Shown here piece after piece: positions 1-9,570 of a DNA stretch of 64,000 nt. Source of the stretch: Paenibacillus sp. AN1007. Lineage in GTDB: Bacteria; Bacillota; Bacilli; Paenibacillales; Paenibacillaceae. The notes beneath the pieces were generated by a model that did not search any database, was not told the origin of the DNA, and worked only from the letters and a program-made list of their open reading frames with translations. Numbering within the stretch: position 1 is the stretch's first letter; each line of letters starts with the position of its first letter. The DNA is taken from the NCBI RefSeq assembly GCF_040702995.1, contig NZ_CP159992.1, positions 3,745,501 to 3,809,500 on the forward strand. The letters are read 5' to 3'. The translations under genes and the position numbers were made by a program.

Positions 1-1136
1 TCAAGCAGCATTACGCCGGACAGAATTACGGAACCAGGGTTCACGACATCTTTATCTGCGTATTTAGGTGCAGTACCGTGTGTTGCTTCGAAGATAGCAT
101 GTCCAGTTACATAGTTGATGTTCGCACCAGGTGCGATACCAATTCCGCCAACTTGTGCTGCGAGAGCATCGGACAGATAGTCACCGTTCAGGTTCAATGT
201 AGCGATAACATCAAATTCACCCGGACGAGTCAATACTTGCTGCAGCGCGATATCAGCAATTGCATCTTTTACGATGATTTTGCCAGCATCTTCAGCTGCT
301 TTTTGAGCTGCATTAGCTGCATCTGTACCGTCTTTTTCTTTGATCACATCGTATTGTGCCCAAGTGAATACTTTGTCGCCAAATTCTGCTTCAGCCACTT
401 CGTAACCCCAGTTTTTGAAGGCACCTTCAGTGAATTTCATGATATTACCTTTGTGTACCAAAGTAACGGTCTTGCGGTTATGGTCAACAGCATATTGTAC
501 CGCTGCACGAACCAAACGTTTCGAACCTTCCTCAGATACAGGTTTGATACCGATACCGGAAGTTTCAGGGAAACGAATTTTGTTAACACCCATCTCCTGC
601 TGCAGGAACTGGATCACTTTTTTCACTTCCGCAGAACCTTCAGCGTACTCGATACCTGCATAGATGTCCTCTGTGTTTTCACGGAAAATAACCATGTCAA
701 CCAGCTCAGGACGCTTAACCGGAGAAGGTACACCATTGAAATAACGTACAGGACGCAGGCAAGTGTACAGGTCAAGTTCTTGACGCAGTGCCACGTTCAG
801 GGAACGGATACCGCCGCCGATTGGCGTAGTCAGAGGTCCTTTGATGGCTACGATGTACTCACGAATCGCTTCGAGCGTATCGTTCGGCAGCCACTCTCCG
901 TATGTATTGAATGCTTTTTCACCAGCAAACACTTCATACCAAGCAATTTTTTTAGTACCGTTATATGCTTTCTCTACCGCTGCATCCAGAACGCGTACAG
1001 ATGCTTTCCAGATGTCACGGCCTGTACCGTCACCTTCGATAAATGGAATGATTGGATTATTAGGTACTTGAAGCGTACCGTTGTCAATTTGAATTTTTTC
1101 GCCTTCAGTTGGGAGTGCAAATTTTTCCAATTTCAT
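1..1136 (-). CDS. icd: Isocitrate dehydrogenase (NADP-dependent), 3' end cut by window edge
   Basis: TCA-cycle enzyme converting isocitrate to 2-oxoglutarate in the cytoplasm. Translating the minus strand from ATG at 1136 gives about 378 codons without a stop; the last ~45-50 residues lie outside the window. Family motifs seen: [12 protein letters not shown] near residue 33, the [10 protein letters not shown] substrate loop, NLNGDYLSD with metal-binding Asp residues, and the coenzyme loop [15 protein letters not shown] near residue 355. An AGGAGG Shine-Dalgarno lies just upstream of the start. It follows citZ by 147 bp in the same direction, as in the B. subtilis citZ-icd-mdh operon, so co-transcription is likely; mdh would be expected just left of the window. 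Confidence 0.96.
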   Translation of the reverse strand, partial: MKLEKFALPTEGEKIQIDNGTLQVPNNPIIPFIEGDGTGRDIWKASVRVLDAAVEKAYNGTKKIAWYEVFAGEKAFNTYGEWLPNDTLEAIREYIVAIKGPLTTPIGGGIRSLNVALRQELDLYTCLRPVRYFNGVPSPVKRPELVDMVIFRENTEDIYAGIEYAEGSAEVKKVIQFLQQEMGVNKIRFPETSGIGIKPVSEEGSKRLVRAAVQYAVDHNRKTVTLVHKGNIMKFTEGAFKNWGYEVAEAEFGDKVFTWAQYDVIKEKDGTDAANAAQKAAEDAGKIIVKDAIADIALQQVLTRPGEFDVIATLNLNGDYLSDALAAQVGGIGIAPGANINYVTGHAIFEATHGTAPKYADKDVVNPGSVILSGVMLL

Positions 1137-1283
1137 AATTACAATTCCTCCTAAGTTTTGGTTTCACAGTATGAAGCATACCACATTTTTGCAGGAAGGA
1201 AGGGCTGTCTCTACTCGGCAGTACAGCCTCATATTCACAAGCCCCTCACCTCATCTATATGATTATACTGTTTTTGCTGTCGT

Positions 1284-2396
1284 TTAGCGAAGATCGATAG
1301 AAACATACTTTTGATCCGTTGGACCTGTGTACTCGGCACGCGGACGAATAATGCGGTTATCTGCAAGCTGCTCCAGAATGTGCGCTGTCCAACCGGACAC
1401 ACGGCTGATCGCAAAGATCGGTGTGAACAATTCCTGATCAATCTTCAGCTGCGTATACACCGAAGCGGAATAGAAGTCGACATTCGGCTTCAATCCTTTT
1501 TGACCTGTCACGATTTCCTCAATCTTCACGGACATCTCATACAAACGGGTATCGTTGTTCATCTCACCCAGTTCTTTGGACATCTTCTGCAAATGCTTCG
1601 CACGCGGGTCACCGTTCTTGTACACGCGGTGTCCAAAGCCCATGATTTTCTCACGGTTATTCAATTTCTCCTGAATAGCCGCTTCCAGACGATCCGGTGT
1701 ACCGATCTCGTCCAGCATTTTCATAACAGCTTCGTTTGCACCACCATGCAGCGGCCCTTTGAGTGCACCGATCGCAGAAGTTACGCCTGAGTAAATATCA
1801 GACAGGGTCGCTACCGTAACGCGGGCAGCAAATGTTGAAGCATTCAGCTCGTGATCCGCATGCAGAACAAGTGCCTGATCAAGTGCTTTTACCGCCGTTT
1901 CGGACGGTTCTTCTCCTGTCATCATGTATAAAAAGTTCTCAGCGATGGAAGCGCCTTCTTTTGGAGCGACAGGCTCCTGCCCCTTACGAATACGTGAGAT
2001 CGCCGCTACAATGGTTGGCAATTGCGCCTGCAGCTTCACTGCTTTGTTTTCGTTCGCGGCTTCTGTCATCTCGTCGGCTTGCTCATCATAGAGCGCAAGT
2101 GCGGAGACTGCAGAGCGTAGAGCTGCCATCGTGCTGATGTTTTTTGGATACAACTTGATTTGGGCGATCAATTCGCTTGGAATCGGCGCGTAATCGCTCA
2201 GACTTTTACGAAGTGACTTCAATTCATCTGCTGTTGGCAACTTGCCAAACCAGAGCAGATAAGCAACTTCTTCAAAACTCGCATGTTCAGCCAAATCATC
2301 GATATCGTATCCACGGTATGTAAGCACACCGTCTACAATAGAGCTGATCGAAGAGGTTGTTGCAACGATACCTTCCAGACCTTTGGTAGCTGTCAT
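1284..2396 (-). CDS. citZ: Citrate synthase
   Basis: Condenses acetyl-CoA with oxaloacetate to citrate, entering the TCA cycle. The 370-aa product has the Gram-positive type-II citrate synthase length. Catalytic residues are visible: His217 in LHGGANEA, His256 in GFGHRVYKNGDPRA and Asp307 in NVDFYSASV. ATG at 2396 is preceded by AGGAGAGATG. It lies upstream of icd on the same strand. Its upstream region carries a near-consensus cre and a TTGACA box (separate entry), so CcpA-mediated glucose repression as known for B. subtilis citZ is plausible. Confidence 0.97.
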   Translation of the reverse strand: MTATKGLEGIVATTSSISSIVDGVLTYRGYDIDDLAEHASFEEVAYLLWFGKLPTADELKSLRKSLSDYAPIPSELIAQIKLYPKNISTMAALRSAVSALALYDEQADEMTEAANENKAVKLQAQLPTIVAAISRIRKGQEPVAPKEGASIAENFLYMMTGEEPSETAVKALDQALVLHADHELNASTFAARVTVATLSDIYSGVTSAIGALKGPLHGGANEAVMKMLDEIGTPDRLEAAIQEKLNNREKIMGFGHRVYKNGDPRAKHLQKMSKELGEMNNDTRLYEMSVKIEEIVTGQKGLKPNVDFYSASVYTQLKIDQELFTPIFAISRVSGWTAHILEQLADNRIIRPRAEYTGPTDQKYVSIDLR

Positions 2397-2866
2397 ATTA
2401 CATCTCTCCTTTAATAAGCGAAATCAGGAATCATTCTAAGTCATATCAGTGCCGAAATGCACCTAACCTCTTTTGTAAACCGTTTCATTTTAAAAATGAC
2501 CTAAGTTGTCAAAATTCGGTTTTCTTATCTGTCAATCGGTATTTACTTATATCATCATACTGGATTTTGTCGTTTATGTGAACATGATGAGAGTTCATTC
2601 GCACATCAAACATATTTATCGGAGTGATAAAGCATTTTTGAAAACCTTTACACAAGCAGGGTTTACATTTAATGTGTATTCAACAATTCATTCGGCAGCC
2701 CTAGTGGATTGCTATAATTAGGCAGCTTCAGGCATACGCTAGGCAGACGATCCTCCATAAACCATACGGTGTACTGCTGCAGCAAGTTCGTTTTGCGTTT
2801 CAAAAGCTTACGATTGCTCTATATTAATTAAGATAAGCTCTTGACTGAATAAAGGAGAGTTGATAA
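2397..2866. other. Intergenic region between divergent citZ and ytvI
   Basis: 470 bp without a convincing gene. It holds the citZ promoter/cre on the minus strand and the ytvI ribosome binding site (AAAGGAGAG, 2851-2859). A 71-codon plus-strand ORF at 2506-2721 starts inside the citZ promoter, has no clear ribosome binding site and shows no family features, so it is not called. Confidence 0.6.
2474..2487. promoter_or_regulatory. cre-like CcpA operator upstream of citZ
   Basis: On the minus strand the site reads TGAAACGGTTTACA, matching the catabolite-responsive element consensus TGWAANCGNTNWCA at every fixed position except one central base. It lies 78-91 bp upstream of the citZ start. A TTGACA hexamer (minus strand, 2507-2512) sits just upstream, so the site would overlap the -10 region, a position expected for repression. 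The -10 itself is weak by eye. CcpA control of citZ is established in B. subtilis; here it is inferred. Confidence 0.55.
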
Positions 2867-3985
2867 TTGGATCGAATCATTCTCAAACGTCTGCTTCGCG
2901 GTCTATGGGTTATTATCGCTGCCCTTCTGATCGCCGCAGCCATATATCTGCTGTTCCCGCTGTTATATCCTTTTGTCATTGCCTGGATTATTGCTTATGC
3001 CATGAATCCGCTCGTGAAACTGCTCCAGAACAGACTCCGTTTCCCGCGCTGGCTTGCAGTCACCTTGTCACTGATATTATATTTTGGTGCAATTGCTGTC
3101 ATCTTGTCTGCTGCCGTCACCCGCATGGTTAAGGAAGTCATCTCGCTTACCACCAGCTTCGATCTGCATGTAGACGAAATCAAAGAAACGTTTGTACGCT
3201 GGACACAGAACGATACCATTCAAAGTTTGATTACGCAGATTAACGATTTCTACAAAGAAAACCCGAACTATCAAGAAACCATTAACAGCAATATCAGCAA
3301 AACAACGGAGACCGTCGGAACAGCGGTAAGTGACCTTGTCACTGGTTTTTTCAACCTGATTCTAAACCTGCTGACCTCCCTGCCTAATATGGGTGCAGTT
3401 CTCATCGTGGTGCTGTTATCTACATTCTTCATTAGCAAAAGCTGGACACGGCACAGCATAACGGTCTCCGGCTGGGTTCCGTCCGCTGTTCGCAAACCGA
3501 TCTCTGATATCTGGAATGATCTCCAAAAAGCACTCTTTGGTTATGCACGCGCACAGCTTATCATGATCTCGATTACAGCTCTTTTCGTCATGATTGGACT
3601 GCTGATCCTGCAGGTCAACTCCGCCTTCACAATCGCACTGCTCATCGGTCTGGTCGATCTGCTTCCTTATCTCGGGGTTGGGCTGATTATGGTGCCTTGG
3701 GCTGCATATTTGTTCATGAACGGAGATCTCTACCTCGGCATCGGCATTAGTGTCATCTATCTCATCCTGCTCATTGCCCGGCAGATCATTGAACCGAAGG
3801 TCCTTGCCAGCAGTGTTGGCCTTGACCCTCTTGCTACGTTAGTGGGTATGTTTGTTGGTTTGAAGCTGTTTGGAGTGCTCGGCCTGATTATCGGTCCGGT
3901 GAGTCTGGTTATCCTAGACGCTTTTAACCGCGCTAATGTGCTGCGCGATTTGAGAACCTACATCATCAACGGCAGAGTCCGATGA
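2867..3985 (+). CDS. ytvI: Sporulation integral membrane protein YtvI (AI-2E transporter family)
   Basis: 372-aa polytopic membrane protein of the AI-2E_transport (TerC/PerM-like) family, matching the length of B. subtilis YtvI. Hydrophobic segments lie at about residues 12-50 (two closely spaced), 60-85, 145-180, and several between 210 and 345. The family-typical LLPYLGVGLIMVPWA and IIEPKVLASSVGLDPLATL motifs are present in the C-terminal half. The start is TTG at 2867, set by AAAGGAGAG 8 bp upstream; no ATG is nearby. It is transcribed opposite to its neighbours citZ and fxsA and ends before a bidirectional terminator. The biochemical role is not known; sporulation involvement is from the family name. 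Confidence 0.9.
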   Translation: MDRIILKRLLRGLWVIIAALLIAAAIYLLFPLLYPFVIAWIIAYAMNPLVKLLQNRLRFPRWLAVTLSLILYFGAIAVILSAAVTRMVKEVISLTTSFDLHVDEIKETFVRWTQNDTIQSLITQINDFYKENPNYQETINSNISKTTETVGTAVSDLVTGFFNLILNLLTSLPNMGAVLIVVLLSTFFISKSWTRHSITVSGWVPSAVRKPISDIWNDLQKALFGYARAQLIMISITALFVMIGLLILQVNSAFTIALLIGLVDLLPYLGVGLIMVPWAAYLFMNGDLYLGIGISVIYLILLIARQIIEPKVLASSVGLDPLATLVGMFVGLKLFGVLGLIIGPVSLVILDAFNRANVLRDLRTYIINGRVR

Positions 3986-4042
3986 GGGCCAATGAGCCTG
4001 ATTCAGGGTTTAGACATGTTTCGGTAATACGCAGACTGCGCC

Positions 4043-4088
4043 AAAAAAGCTCCGTTCCAGTAAAACAGATCTGCGGAACGGAGCTTTT
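4043..4088. terminator. Bidirectional intrinsic terminator between ytvI and fxsA
   Basis: Perfect 14-bp inverted repeat (4045-4058 with 4075-4088, AAAGCTCCGTTCC core) with a 16-nt loop, flanked by an A-run on the left that becomes a T-run for minus-strand transcripts. It sits between the convergent genes ytvI and fxsA and can serve both. Confidence 0.85.
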
Positions 4089-4179
4089 GGTGTGAAGATG
4101 CATGTTCTCTAATACCAGAGATTCATGCTTGGAGTTCGTGCATGACTTCTAAACATGCATTTTATAGATGCATCAATGT

Positions 4180-4578
4180 TCACTTCGGACGCCGATAAAA
4201 CGTAATGCTGCCATTTCTCATCTTTTTTTCCAACCAGCCCAGGAAGAACAGCCGGTATACCGGACGTGTTAACGGAAAAACCAATGTAAAACCGATCAGA
4301 TCGGTCACAAAACCAGGTATTAACAGCAGGAAACCACCGACAAATACAAAAAGACCATCGACCATTTTACGGCCAGGCACCTTACCACGTTCCATCTCCA
4401 TCTTGGCATCCATTAATACCTTTCGCCCTTCAAACTGCAGCATGGCTATACCAATCAAGGACGTGAGTATCATGAGAAGCAGTGTTTTTCCGGCCCCGAT
4501 CCAGTCACTCATCAGAATGAAACCAAACAACTCAATGACCGGAATAATTAATAGTAATGCCCACATCCATTTTCGCAT
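4180..4578 (-). CDS. fxsA: FxsA family membrane protein
   Basis: 132-aa small membrane protein of the FxsA/YtzA family, named for E. coli FxsA (suppressor of phage F exclusion); the native function is unknown. Hydrophobic stretches occur at about residues 5-22, 28-46 and 76-100, with the family-like segment GLFVFVGGFLLLIPGFVTDL followed by a basic, cytoplasmic tail. ATG at 4578 follows AAAGGAG. It lies 7 bp downstream of the thioesterase gene on the same strand, so the two are probably co-transcribed. The neighbourhood pyk-fxsA-ytvI-citZ matches B. subtilis. Confidence 0.88.
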   Translation of the reverse strand: MRKWMWALLLIIPVIELFGFILMSDWIGAGKTLLLMILTSLIGIAMLQFEGRKVLMDAKMEMERGKVPGRKMVDGLFVFVGGFLLLIPGFVTDLIGFTLVFPLTRPVYRLFFLGWLEKKMRNGSITFYRRPK

Positions 4579-4585
4579 TGATAGG

Positions 4586-5092
4586 TTACTCCTTTCCTGA
4601 AAGCCACACTTTTGCGAGCACGCTGTAAAGCTCAGGAGCTGTTTTATCCAGCCTGACTGGCTTCCAGTCTGTATTCACCCATACATGCTGGGTAGAACCG
4701 GTCACCAATCGTTCACCCGGAAGAGATTCGTTATGAGACCATACCCGCTCCCCGGCGTTGAGCGGAACATCAGGTGCTTCAGCCATACGTCTTATGTCAT
4801 ACTCGTAACTCAAACGCAGGCCGCTAAAGGCGGCAATTCGAGTAAAGATGATAATCTCGTCATCATACCGTGCAGGTTTGTGATACTTCACATCCAACCC
4901 GGTTACAGGAAGCAGTAATCCCTGTTCCTCCATTTTACGATATGTATACCCCATTTGGCGAATCATCTCCGTACGGCCGATCTCAAACCAGTTCAGGTAG
5001 TTCGCATGGTAGACAACTCCCATCTGATCGCTTTCCTGATAACGCACACGTAGACGGGCCGTATACCAGTCACCACTGCTCTCTTTTTGCAC
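4586..5092 (-). CDS. Acyl-CoA thioesterase, YbgC/4-HBT family
   Basis: 168-aa single hot-dog-fold thioesterase predicted to hydrolyse acyl-CoA in the cytoplasm. The N-terminal family signature is clear: RYQESDQMGVVYHANYLNWF, with the catalytic Asp22 followed by VYHANY. The start is GTG at 5092, chosen because AAGGAGG lies 8-10 bp upstream. It is followed after 7 bp by fxsA and separated from pyk upstream by the pyk terminator, so it likely has its own promoter. The exact substrate cannot be read from sequence. Confidence 0.85.
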   Translation of the reverse strand: MQKESSGDWYTARLRVRYQESDQMGVVYHANYLNWFEIGRTEMIRQMGYTYRKMEEQGLLLPVTGLDVKYHKPARYDDEIIIFTRIAAFSGLRLSYEYDIRRMAEAPDVPLNAGERVWSHNESLPGERLVTGSTQHVWVNTDWKPVRLDKTAPELYSVLAKVWLSGKE

Positions 5093-5156
5093 CTAATCCG
5101 CCTCCTTAGCTCTACCATTCATACGCATGAAGTCGCAGAATCGTGTCATGAAGATG

Positions 5157-5190
5157 GAAAAAAAGCAACGGGACATCAAGCCCCATTGCT
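5157..5190 (-). terminator. Intrinsic terminator of pyk
   Basis: Minus-strand hairpin AGCAATGGG / CCCGTTGCT (one G-U pair, 9-nt loop) followed by seven T, about 30 bp after the pyk stop codon. Confidence 0.85.
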
Positions 5191-5221
5191 TCTCTCCTGT
5201 TACTTTCCAAAACACTCGAAC

Positions 5222-6649
5222 TTAAGCGTTGTTCGGGATTTGGCTTACTTTGATCAGGTTCGTAGAACCCGAACGGCCCAGAGGTACACCCGCTGTAATC
5301 ACAACCAGGTCTCCTTCTTTGACCAGACCGGATTTCACGCCGCCTTCAATTGCGTTTTCAAACAAAGCATCCGTAGAATCAACCAGTCTACCTTTAACTG
5401 GTGTCACACCCCAAGCAAGTGCCAGACGACGGGACGTTCTGTCTTCTGTCGTCACGGCAATGATCGGCGCTTCTGGACGGTATTTAGAGATCATACGCGC
5501 CGTATGTCCGGATTCCGTGGAAGTAATGATCGCTTTTGCGTTCAAATCTTGAGCGGAAAGAGCAACGGATTGGCTGATCGCTTCGGTTACAGTCGTTTGC
5601 TGTGCAACACGTTGTTTCAAGTACAGCTCTTGGTAAGGCAGAGCGGATTCCGCTTTTTCAGCAATACGGGACATGGTCAGCACAGATTCCACCGGGTATT
5701 TACCAGCAGCTGTCTCACCAGACAGCATGATTGCGTCTGTGCCGTCAAAGATCGCATTTGCTACGTCACTTGCTTCTGCACGAGTCGGACGCGGGTTGCG
5801 CTGCATGGAATCCAGCATTTGTGTAGCTGTAATAACCGGCTTACCTGCAACGTTACATTTTTCGATCATGCGTTTCTGTACTAGCGGTACTTCTTCAGCA
5901 GGAATCTCTACACCCAGGTCTCCACGAGCAACCATCAGGCCGTCAGACACTTCAAGGATTTCGTCCAGATTGTCAACACCTTGCTGGTTTTCAATTTTGG
6001 AGATGATTTGAATGTGACCTGCGTTGTGTTTCTCAAGCAATTCACGAATTTCAAGAACGTCGCTGGCTTTACGTACAAAAGAAGCCGCGATGAAATCGAT
6101 TCCCTGCTCAATACCAAACACGATATCGTTAGCGTCTTTTTCAGTGATACCCGGCAGCGAGATCGCAACACCCGGTACGTTAACACCTTTTTTGCTTTTG
6201 ATTGTACCGCCGTTAACGATACGGCATTTGATTTCAGTGCCCTGCACTTCTACCACAGTCAGTCCGATCAGACCGTCGTCGATCAAAATGGTCGATCCAG
6301 CTTCAACATCCTTAGGAAGGTCTGCATACGTAATGGAAAGACGATCTTTGGTTCCCAGAATTTCTTCTGTAGTCAAAGTGATGTACTCATCCTGTACCAG
6401 TTCAATCGGCTCCACTTCGAGTTTACCTGTCCGAATTTCCGGTCCTTTGGTGTCCAGCAGGATTGCTACGGTTTTGTTCAGCTCTTCACATGCTTGGCGA
6501 ATCGCTACGATCCGTCCGCCGTGCTCATCGAAATCACCGTGGGAGAAGTTCAGACGGGCTACGTTCATGCCAGCCATAATCAGTTTCTTGGTATTCTCCA
6601 GGGATTCACTGGATGGACCAATCGTACATACAATTTTCGTTTTGCGCAT
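5222..6649 (-). CDS. pyk: Pyruvate kinase
   Basis: Final ATP-forming step of glycolysis (PEP + ADP to pyruvate + ATP), cytoplasmic. The 475-aa protein has the N-terminal [15 protein letters not shown] motif, the catalytic lysine motif [17 protein letters not shown] near residue 220, [13 protein letters not shown] and the TATQMLDSM / [10 protein letters not shown] segments. It ends at about the point where the core enzyme ends and lacks the extra PEP-utiliser-like C-terminal domain of Bacillus/Geobacillus pyruvate kinases (~585 aa). ATG at 6649 is preceded by GGAGGAAA. Accession to accA is direct, without the pfkA gene found there in B. subtilis. Confidence 0.97.
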   Translation of the reverse strand: MRKTKIVCTIGPSSESLENTKKLIMAGMNVARLNFSHGDFDEHGGRIVAIRQACEELNKTVAILLDTKGPEIRTGKLEVEPIELVQDEYITLTTEEILGTKDRLSITYADLPKDVEAGSTILIDDGLIGLTVVEVQGTEIKCRIVNGGTIKSKKGVNVPGVAISLPGITEKDANDIVFGIEQGIDFIAASFVRKASDVLEIRELLEKHNAGHIQIISKIENQQGVDNLDEILEVSDGLMVARGDLGVEIPAEEVPLVQKRMIEKCNVAGKPVITATQMLDSMQRNPRPTRAEASDVANAIFDGTDAIMLSGETAAGKYPVESVLTMSRIAEKAESALPYQELYLKQRVAQQTTVTEAISQSVALSAQDLNAKAIITSTESGHTARMISKYRPEAPIIAVTTEDRTSRRLALAWGVTPVKGRLVDSTDALFENAIEGGVKSGLVKEGDLVVITAGVPLGRSGSTNLIKVSQIPNNA

Positions 6650-6756
6650 TTTGGGTTTCCTCCGATTTTAAAGGTCTATCTTTATATCTCTATTTTTCTT
6701 TTTCCAACTATTTAATTTACTATACTTTCGATCATTTGTATAGGAAATTCGTCACA

Positions 6757-7860
6757 TTATTCTGCATTTCCCGACAAATTTCTCACAGGCTCTGCTTGGA
6801 GCGGCTGTTCTGATGCTTCTACCTGAAGGGAATCTGACCCCGTTTGTGACGCTGCTTCGTCCATAGACTCGCTCTCTACCGCAGATTCTGCCGCAGGGGC
6901 TGGTGCTTCAAACGTCACGGAACCGATTTTGCGGAATTTTTCATAACGATCCTGTTTCAGCTGTTCTGCACTCCATCCCTGCATCTCATGCAGATGTCGA
7001 ACAAGAGCTTCAGAAATTGCTGATGCAGCTCCATCATAGTCCCGGTGGGCCCCGCCGCGCGGTTCAGGAATAATCTCTTCGATGACTTCCATCTCCAGCA
7101 GGTCTTTCGCTGTAATTTTCATCGCTTCCGCTGCCTGATCTGCCTTGGATGCATCTTTCCAAAGAATCGAAGCCGCGCCATTAGGAGAAATCGCCGAATA
7201 AATAGCATGTTCAAGCATGAGCACCCGGTTACCTACAGCCATAGCCAGTGCACCGCCGCTTCCACCTTCGCCGATGACAACAACGATGACAGGAACCGAG
7301 AGTTTGGCCATCTCCATCAGGTTCCGGGCAATCGCTTCCGATTGTCCTCTCTCTTCTGCAGTATTACCCGGATACGCTCCTTTAGTATCAACAAACGTAA
7401 TAATCGGACGTCCAAATTTGTCTGCCTGTTTCATCAGACGCAGCCCTTTACGGAAACCTTCGGGATGAGCACTCCCAAAGAAGCGAGCGATGTTATCCTT
7501 CGTATCTTTTCCGCGCTGCTGTCCGATAACCGTTACAGTTTGTCCATTCAGCTTGGCAAGTCCGCCAATAACCGCGAGATCGTCGCCAAACATACGATCA
7601 CCGTGCAGTTCGATAAAGTCAGTGAAGATCAGCTGGATCAAATCCAGGGCGGTTGGACGCTGCTGGTGACGAGCCAAATGCATTTTTTGAGCTGCCGTAA
7701 TCCCTGTGTAAATCTCTTCTTCCAGTCTATGATAACGTTCCTCCAGACGGGCGATCTCTTCGGTAAAATCGATCCCTTTTTCCTGTCCGAACTGAACGAG
7801 TTCTTCAATTTTTTTGCGCATCTCAATCAGAGGCGCTTCATATGGCAAACCACCCGCCAT
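6757..7860 (-). CDS. accA: Acetyl-CoA carboxylase carboxyltransferase subunit alpha
   Basis: Alpha half of the carboxyltransferase that moves the carboxyl group from biotin to acetyl-CoA, forming malonyl-CoA for fatty acid synthesis. The product (367 aa) contains [20 protein letters not shown] and the oxyanion region [18 protein letters not shown]. The conserved core ends near residue 318; a ~50-residue Ala/Ser/Glu-rich acidic tail follows, longer than in B. subtilis (325 aa) and probably disordered. The ATG at 7860 is immediately adjacent to the accD stop, with GGGAGGGG upstream, indicating a tight accDA operon and likely balanced expression. Confidence 0.96.
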   Translation of the reverse strand: MAGGLPYEAPLIEMRKKIEELVQFGQEKGIDFTEEIARLEERYHRLEEEIYTGITAAQKMHLARHQQRPTALDLIQLIFTDFIELHGDRMFGDDLAVIGGLAKLNGQTVTVIGQQRGKDTKDNIARFFGSAHPEGFRKGLRLMKQADKFGRPIITFVDTKGAYPGNTAEERGQSEAIARNLMEMAKLSVPVIVVVIGEGGSGGALAMAVGNRVLMLEHAIYSAISPNGAASILWKDASKADQAAEAMKITAKDLLEMEVIEEIIPEPRGGAHRDYDGAASAISEALVRHLHEMQGWSAEQLKQDRYEKFRKIGSVTFEAPAPAAESAVESESMDEAASQTGSDSLQVEASEQPLQAEPVRNLSGNAE

Positions 7861-8754
7861 TTAGACCCCTCCCTTTTCACTGTGCATATCGAGAAGCTTG
7901 CCAAGGGTTGTCCGAAGTTCTTTCCGGTGAACAACCATATCCAGCTGACCATGCTGGAGGTTGAATTCTGCGGTTTGGAAATCATCCGGCAGCTTCTGAC
8001 GAATAGTCTGTTCAATAACAATTCTGCCTGCAAAACCGAATACAGCGCCAGGTTCAGCGATAATAATATCGCCAAGGCTCGCGAAACTAGCCGAGACTCC
8101 GCCTGTCGTCGGATCGGTAATAACGGAAATGTAAAGCCCGCCCTGTTCGTCCAAACGGGCCAAAGCTGCACTTGTTTTCGCCATCTGCATCAGACTCAGG
8201 ATGCTCTCCTGCATCCGAGCGCCGCCAGAAGTAGAGAAAATAATCAAAGGAAGTTTCTTCTCTATGGCATGTTCAACCGCACGGGTAATCTTCTCCCCTA
8301 CAACGGAGCCCATGCTGCCTGTGAAGAAATCAAAGCTCATCACAGCGACAACGACAGGCAGCCCTTCAATCGTGCCTTCTCCTGTAATTACGGCTTCCTT
8401 TAAACCCGATTTCAGGCGCTGCTGCTCCAGTTTGTTACTGTATCCCGGAAAGCCGAGCGGGTCTACCGATACCATATCGGCATCATGCTCAACAAAACCG
8501 TCTTCGTCCAAAACCATCGCAATACGTTCCATCGCATTGAGGCGCATATGGTATCCGCACGCAGGACATACCTTCAGGTTTTTCTCCAATTCCTTGCTAT
8601 ATTGAATCGTGCCGCATTTGCTGCACTTGTTCATCAGCCCTTCGGGAATTTCACGTTTTGGGCGCTCCACGGCTTCCTGACGTTCACCTGGAACCGCACG
8701 CTCGGAAGGTATGGTAGCGTACTTCCGTTTCTTTTGGAATATATCTTTGAACAC
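7861..8754 (-). CDS. accD: Acetyl-CoA carboxylase carboxyltransferase subunit beta
   Basis: Beta half of acetyl-CoA carboxyltransferase; pairs with AccA in an alpha2-beta2 complex. It has an N-terminal four-Cys zinc ribbon (Cys44, Cys47, Cys63, Cys66) followed by the crotonase-like fold with [18 protein letters not shown] and [16 protein letters not shown]. The start is GTG at 8754, giving 297 aa and an N-terminus [13 protein letters not shown] typical of the family; GGAGAGG lies 7 bp upstream. The open frame continues upstream to 9000 but that part is not conserved-looking. The stop abuts the accA start. Confidence 0.95.
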   Translation of the reverse strand: MFKDIFQKKRKYATIPSERAVPGERQEAVERPKREIPEGLMNKCSKCGTIQYSKELEKNLKVCPACGYHMRLNAMERIAMVLDEDGFVEHDADMVSVDPLGFPGYSNKLEQQRLKSGLKEAVITGEGTIEGLPVVVAVMSFDFFTGSMGSVVGEKITRAVEHAIEKKLPLIIFSTSGGARMQESILSLMQMAKTSAALARLDEQGGLYISVITDPTTGGVSASFASLGDIIIAEPGAVFGFAGRIVIEQTIRQKLPDDFQTAEFNLQHGQLDMVVHRKELRTTLGKLLDMHSEKGGV

Positions 8755-9098
8755 AACTACACCTCTCCAGCCATTGATTTGATGGCCGCAGTTTGCAGTC
8801 GGCTGCATACAACAGCCTGATCTGCATGCTGCGGTGAACCGCTTACGCTTATAACTCATGCAATGCCGTAGAACCTGCCCGACATCCACAACAAAAAAAG
8901 CCGTCGGCACAAGGCAAAAATCAGCGGTTTCTCTCCGCACAATTGATGCAGCCTGCAATAACCGATTAACAAAAAAAGAAGGAAGGACAGCAGCATACAC
9001 ACATGCAAGTCGATTCCTCTCTCCGCTTCCGCGGTCAGTCCCTTATGTACCGATGGTACTTTTTTGTCATCTGCCAAGGCACTTCAATATCGAGTGAA
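8755..9098. other. Leader region upstream of accD, no gene called
   Basis: 344 bp between the 62-aa gene and accD. A 73-codon minus-strand ORF (8856-9077) and a 79-codon plus-strand ORF overlap here but neither has a clear ribosome binding site or family signature. Two T-runs on the minus strand (near 8888 and 8970) follow weak GC stems and could reflect a poor terminator. No convincing promoter seen. Confidence 0.4.
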
Positions 9099-9287
9099 TC
9101 AGGAATGCAAAATAGAATTTAACACTTCCTGAACCTCTTCCAACTCCCCAGAAGGGACGCGAATCTCATATTGCTGCTTGGATAAACTGATGGGACGGGT
9201 CTGTACCAGAAAACCTTCTTCCGAAAGCTTGGTCTTGATCTTGTCCGCAACCTTTGCTGTCGGCGCAATGTAAATCACCGTCCACAT
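9099..9287 (-). CDS. Conserved small protein, function unknown
   Basis: 62-aa protein beginning MWTVIYIAPTAKVADKI. The pattern of alternating hydrophobic residues (TVIYIAP, GFLVQTRPI, QYEIRVPSG) and helix-like spacers suggests a compact beta-alpha-beta fold resembling ACT/DUF2007-type small domains; this is only an impression. ATG at 9287 is preceded by GGGGGCGGA. It lies upstream of accDA in the same orientation but is separated by 344 bp, so co-transcription is uncertain. No catalytic motif is visible. Confidence 0.7.
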   Translation of the reverse strand: MWTVIYIAPTAKVADKIKTKLSEEGFLVQTRPISLSKQQYEIRVPSGELEEVQEVLNSILHS

Positions 9288-9491
9288 GCCATGTCCGCCC
9301 CCTAAGCTAATGTTCAGAGCCCGTATATTGGACTAATGATACCATACCTCCGTTTTTTTCTGCAAGGAAGGGTTGGGGACCTTTAGGGAGAAAATCGGAT
9401 TATTCGAGACATTGGTCCGTATCCGGCAGGCTAGATGGTTATAGGAATGTGATTTAATTCGCAGACATAATTAAAAGGGAAGGAACCCTGC

Positions 9492-9511
9492 GGGGCAGCC
9501 ACGGCCGCCCC
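9492..9511 (-). terminator. GC-rich hairpin, possible terminator of the yutG-like gene
   Basis: Minus-strand stem GGGGC-G-GCC / GGC-T-GCCCC closes a 2-nt loop about 60 bp after the stop of the downstream gene; the tail is CTTCCCTTTTAATT rather than a clean T-run, so termination strength is uncertain. Confidence 0.4.
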
Positions 9512-9570
9512 TGATTCTCTTGGGCAGGTTGATAGGATAACCGCTAAATACTGAGCTTAATTACTGTATT

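Noticed and set aside
2506-2721. 71-codon plus-strand ORF upstream of ytvI
   Set aside because: Overlaps the citZ promoter and cre, has no ribosome binding site and no family signal.
2763-2770. SigE -10-like CATACGGT upstream of ytvI
   Set aside because: No -35 at a suitable distance.
7045-8403. 452-codon plus-strand ORF opposite accA/accD
   Set aside because: Shadow of the accA-accD coding sequence.
8980-9060. T-box-like core AGGGACTGACCGCG upstream of accD (minus strand)
   Set aside because: The TGGNACC core is broken, and the terminator/antiterminator pairing and specifier stem could not be found; accDA is not a T-box target.
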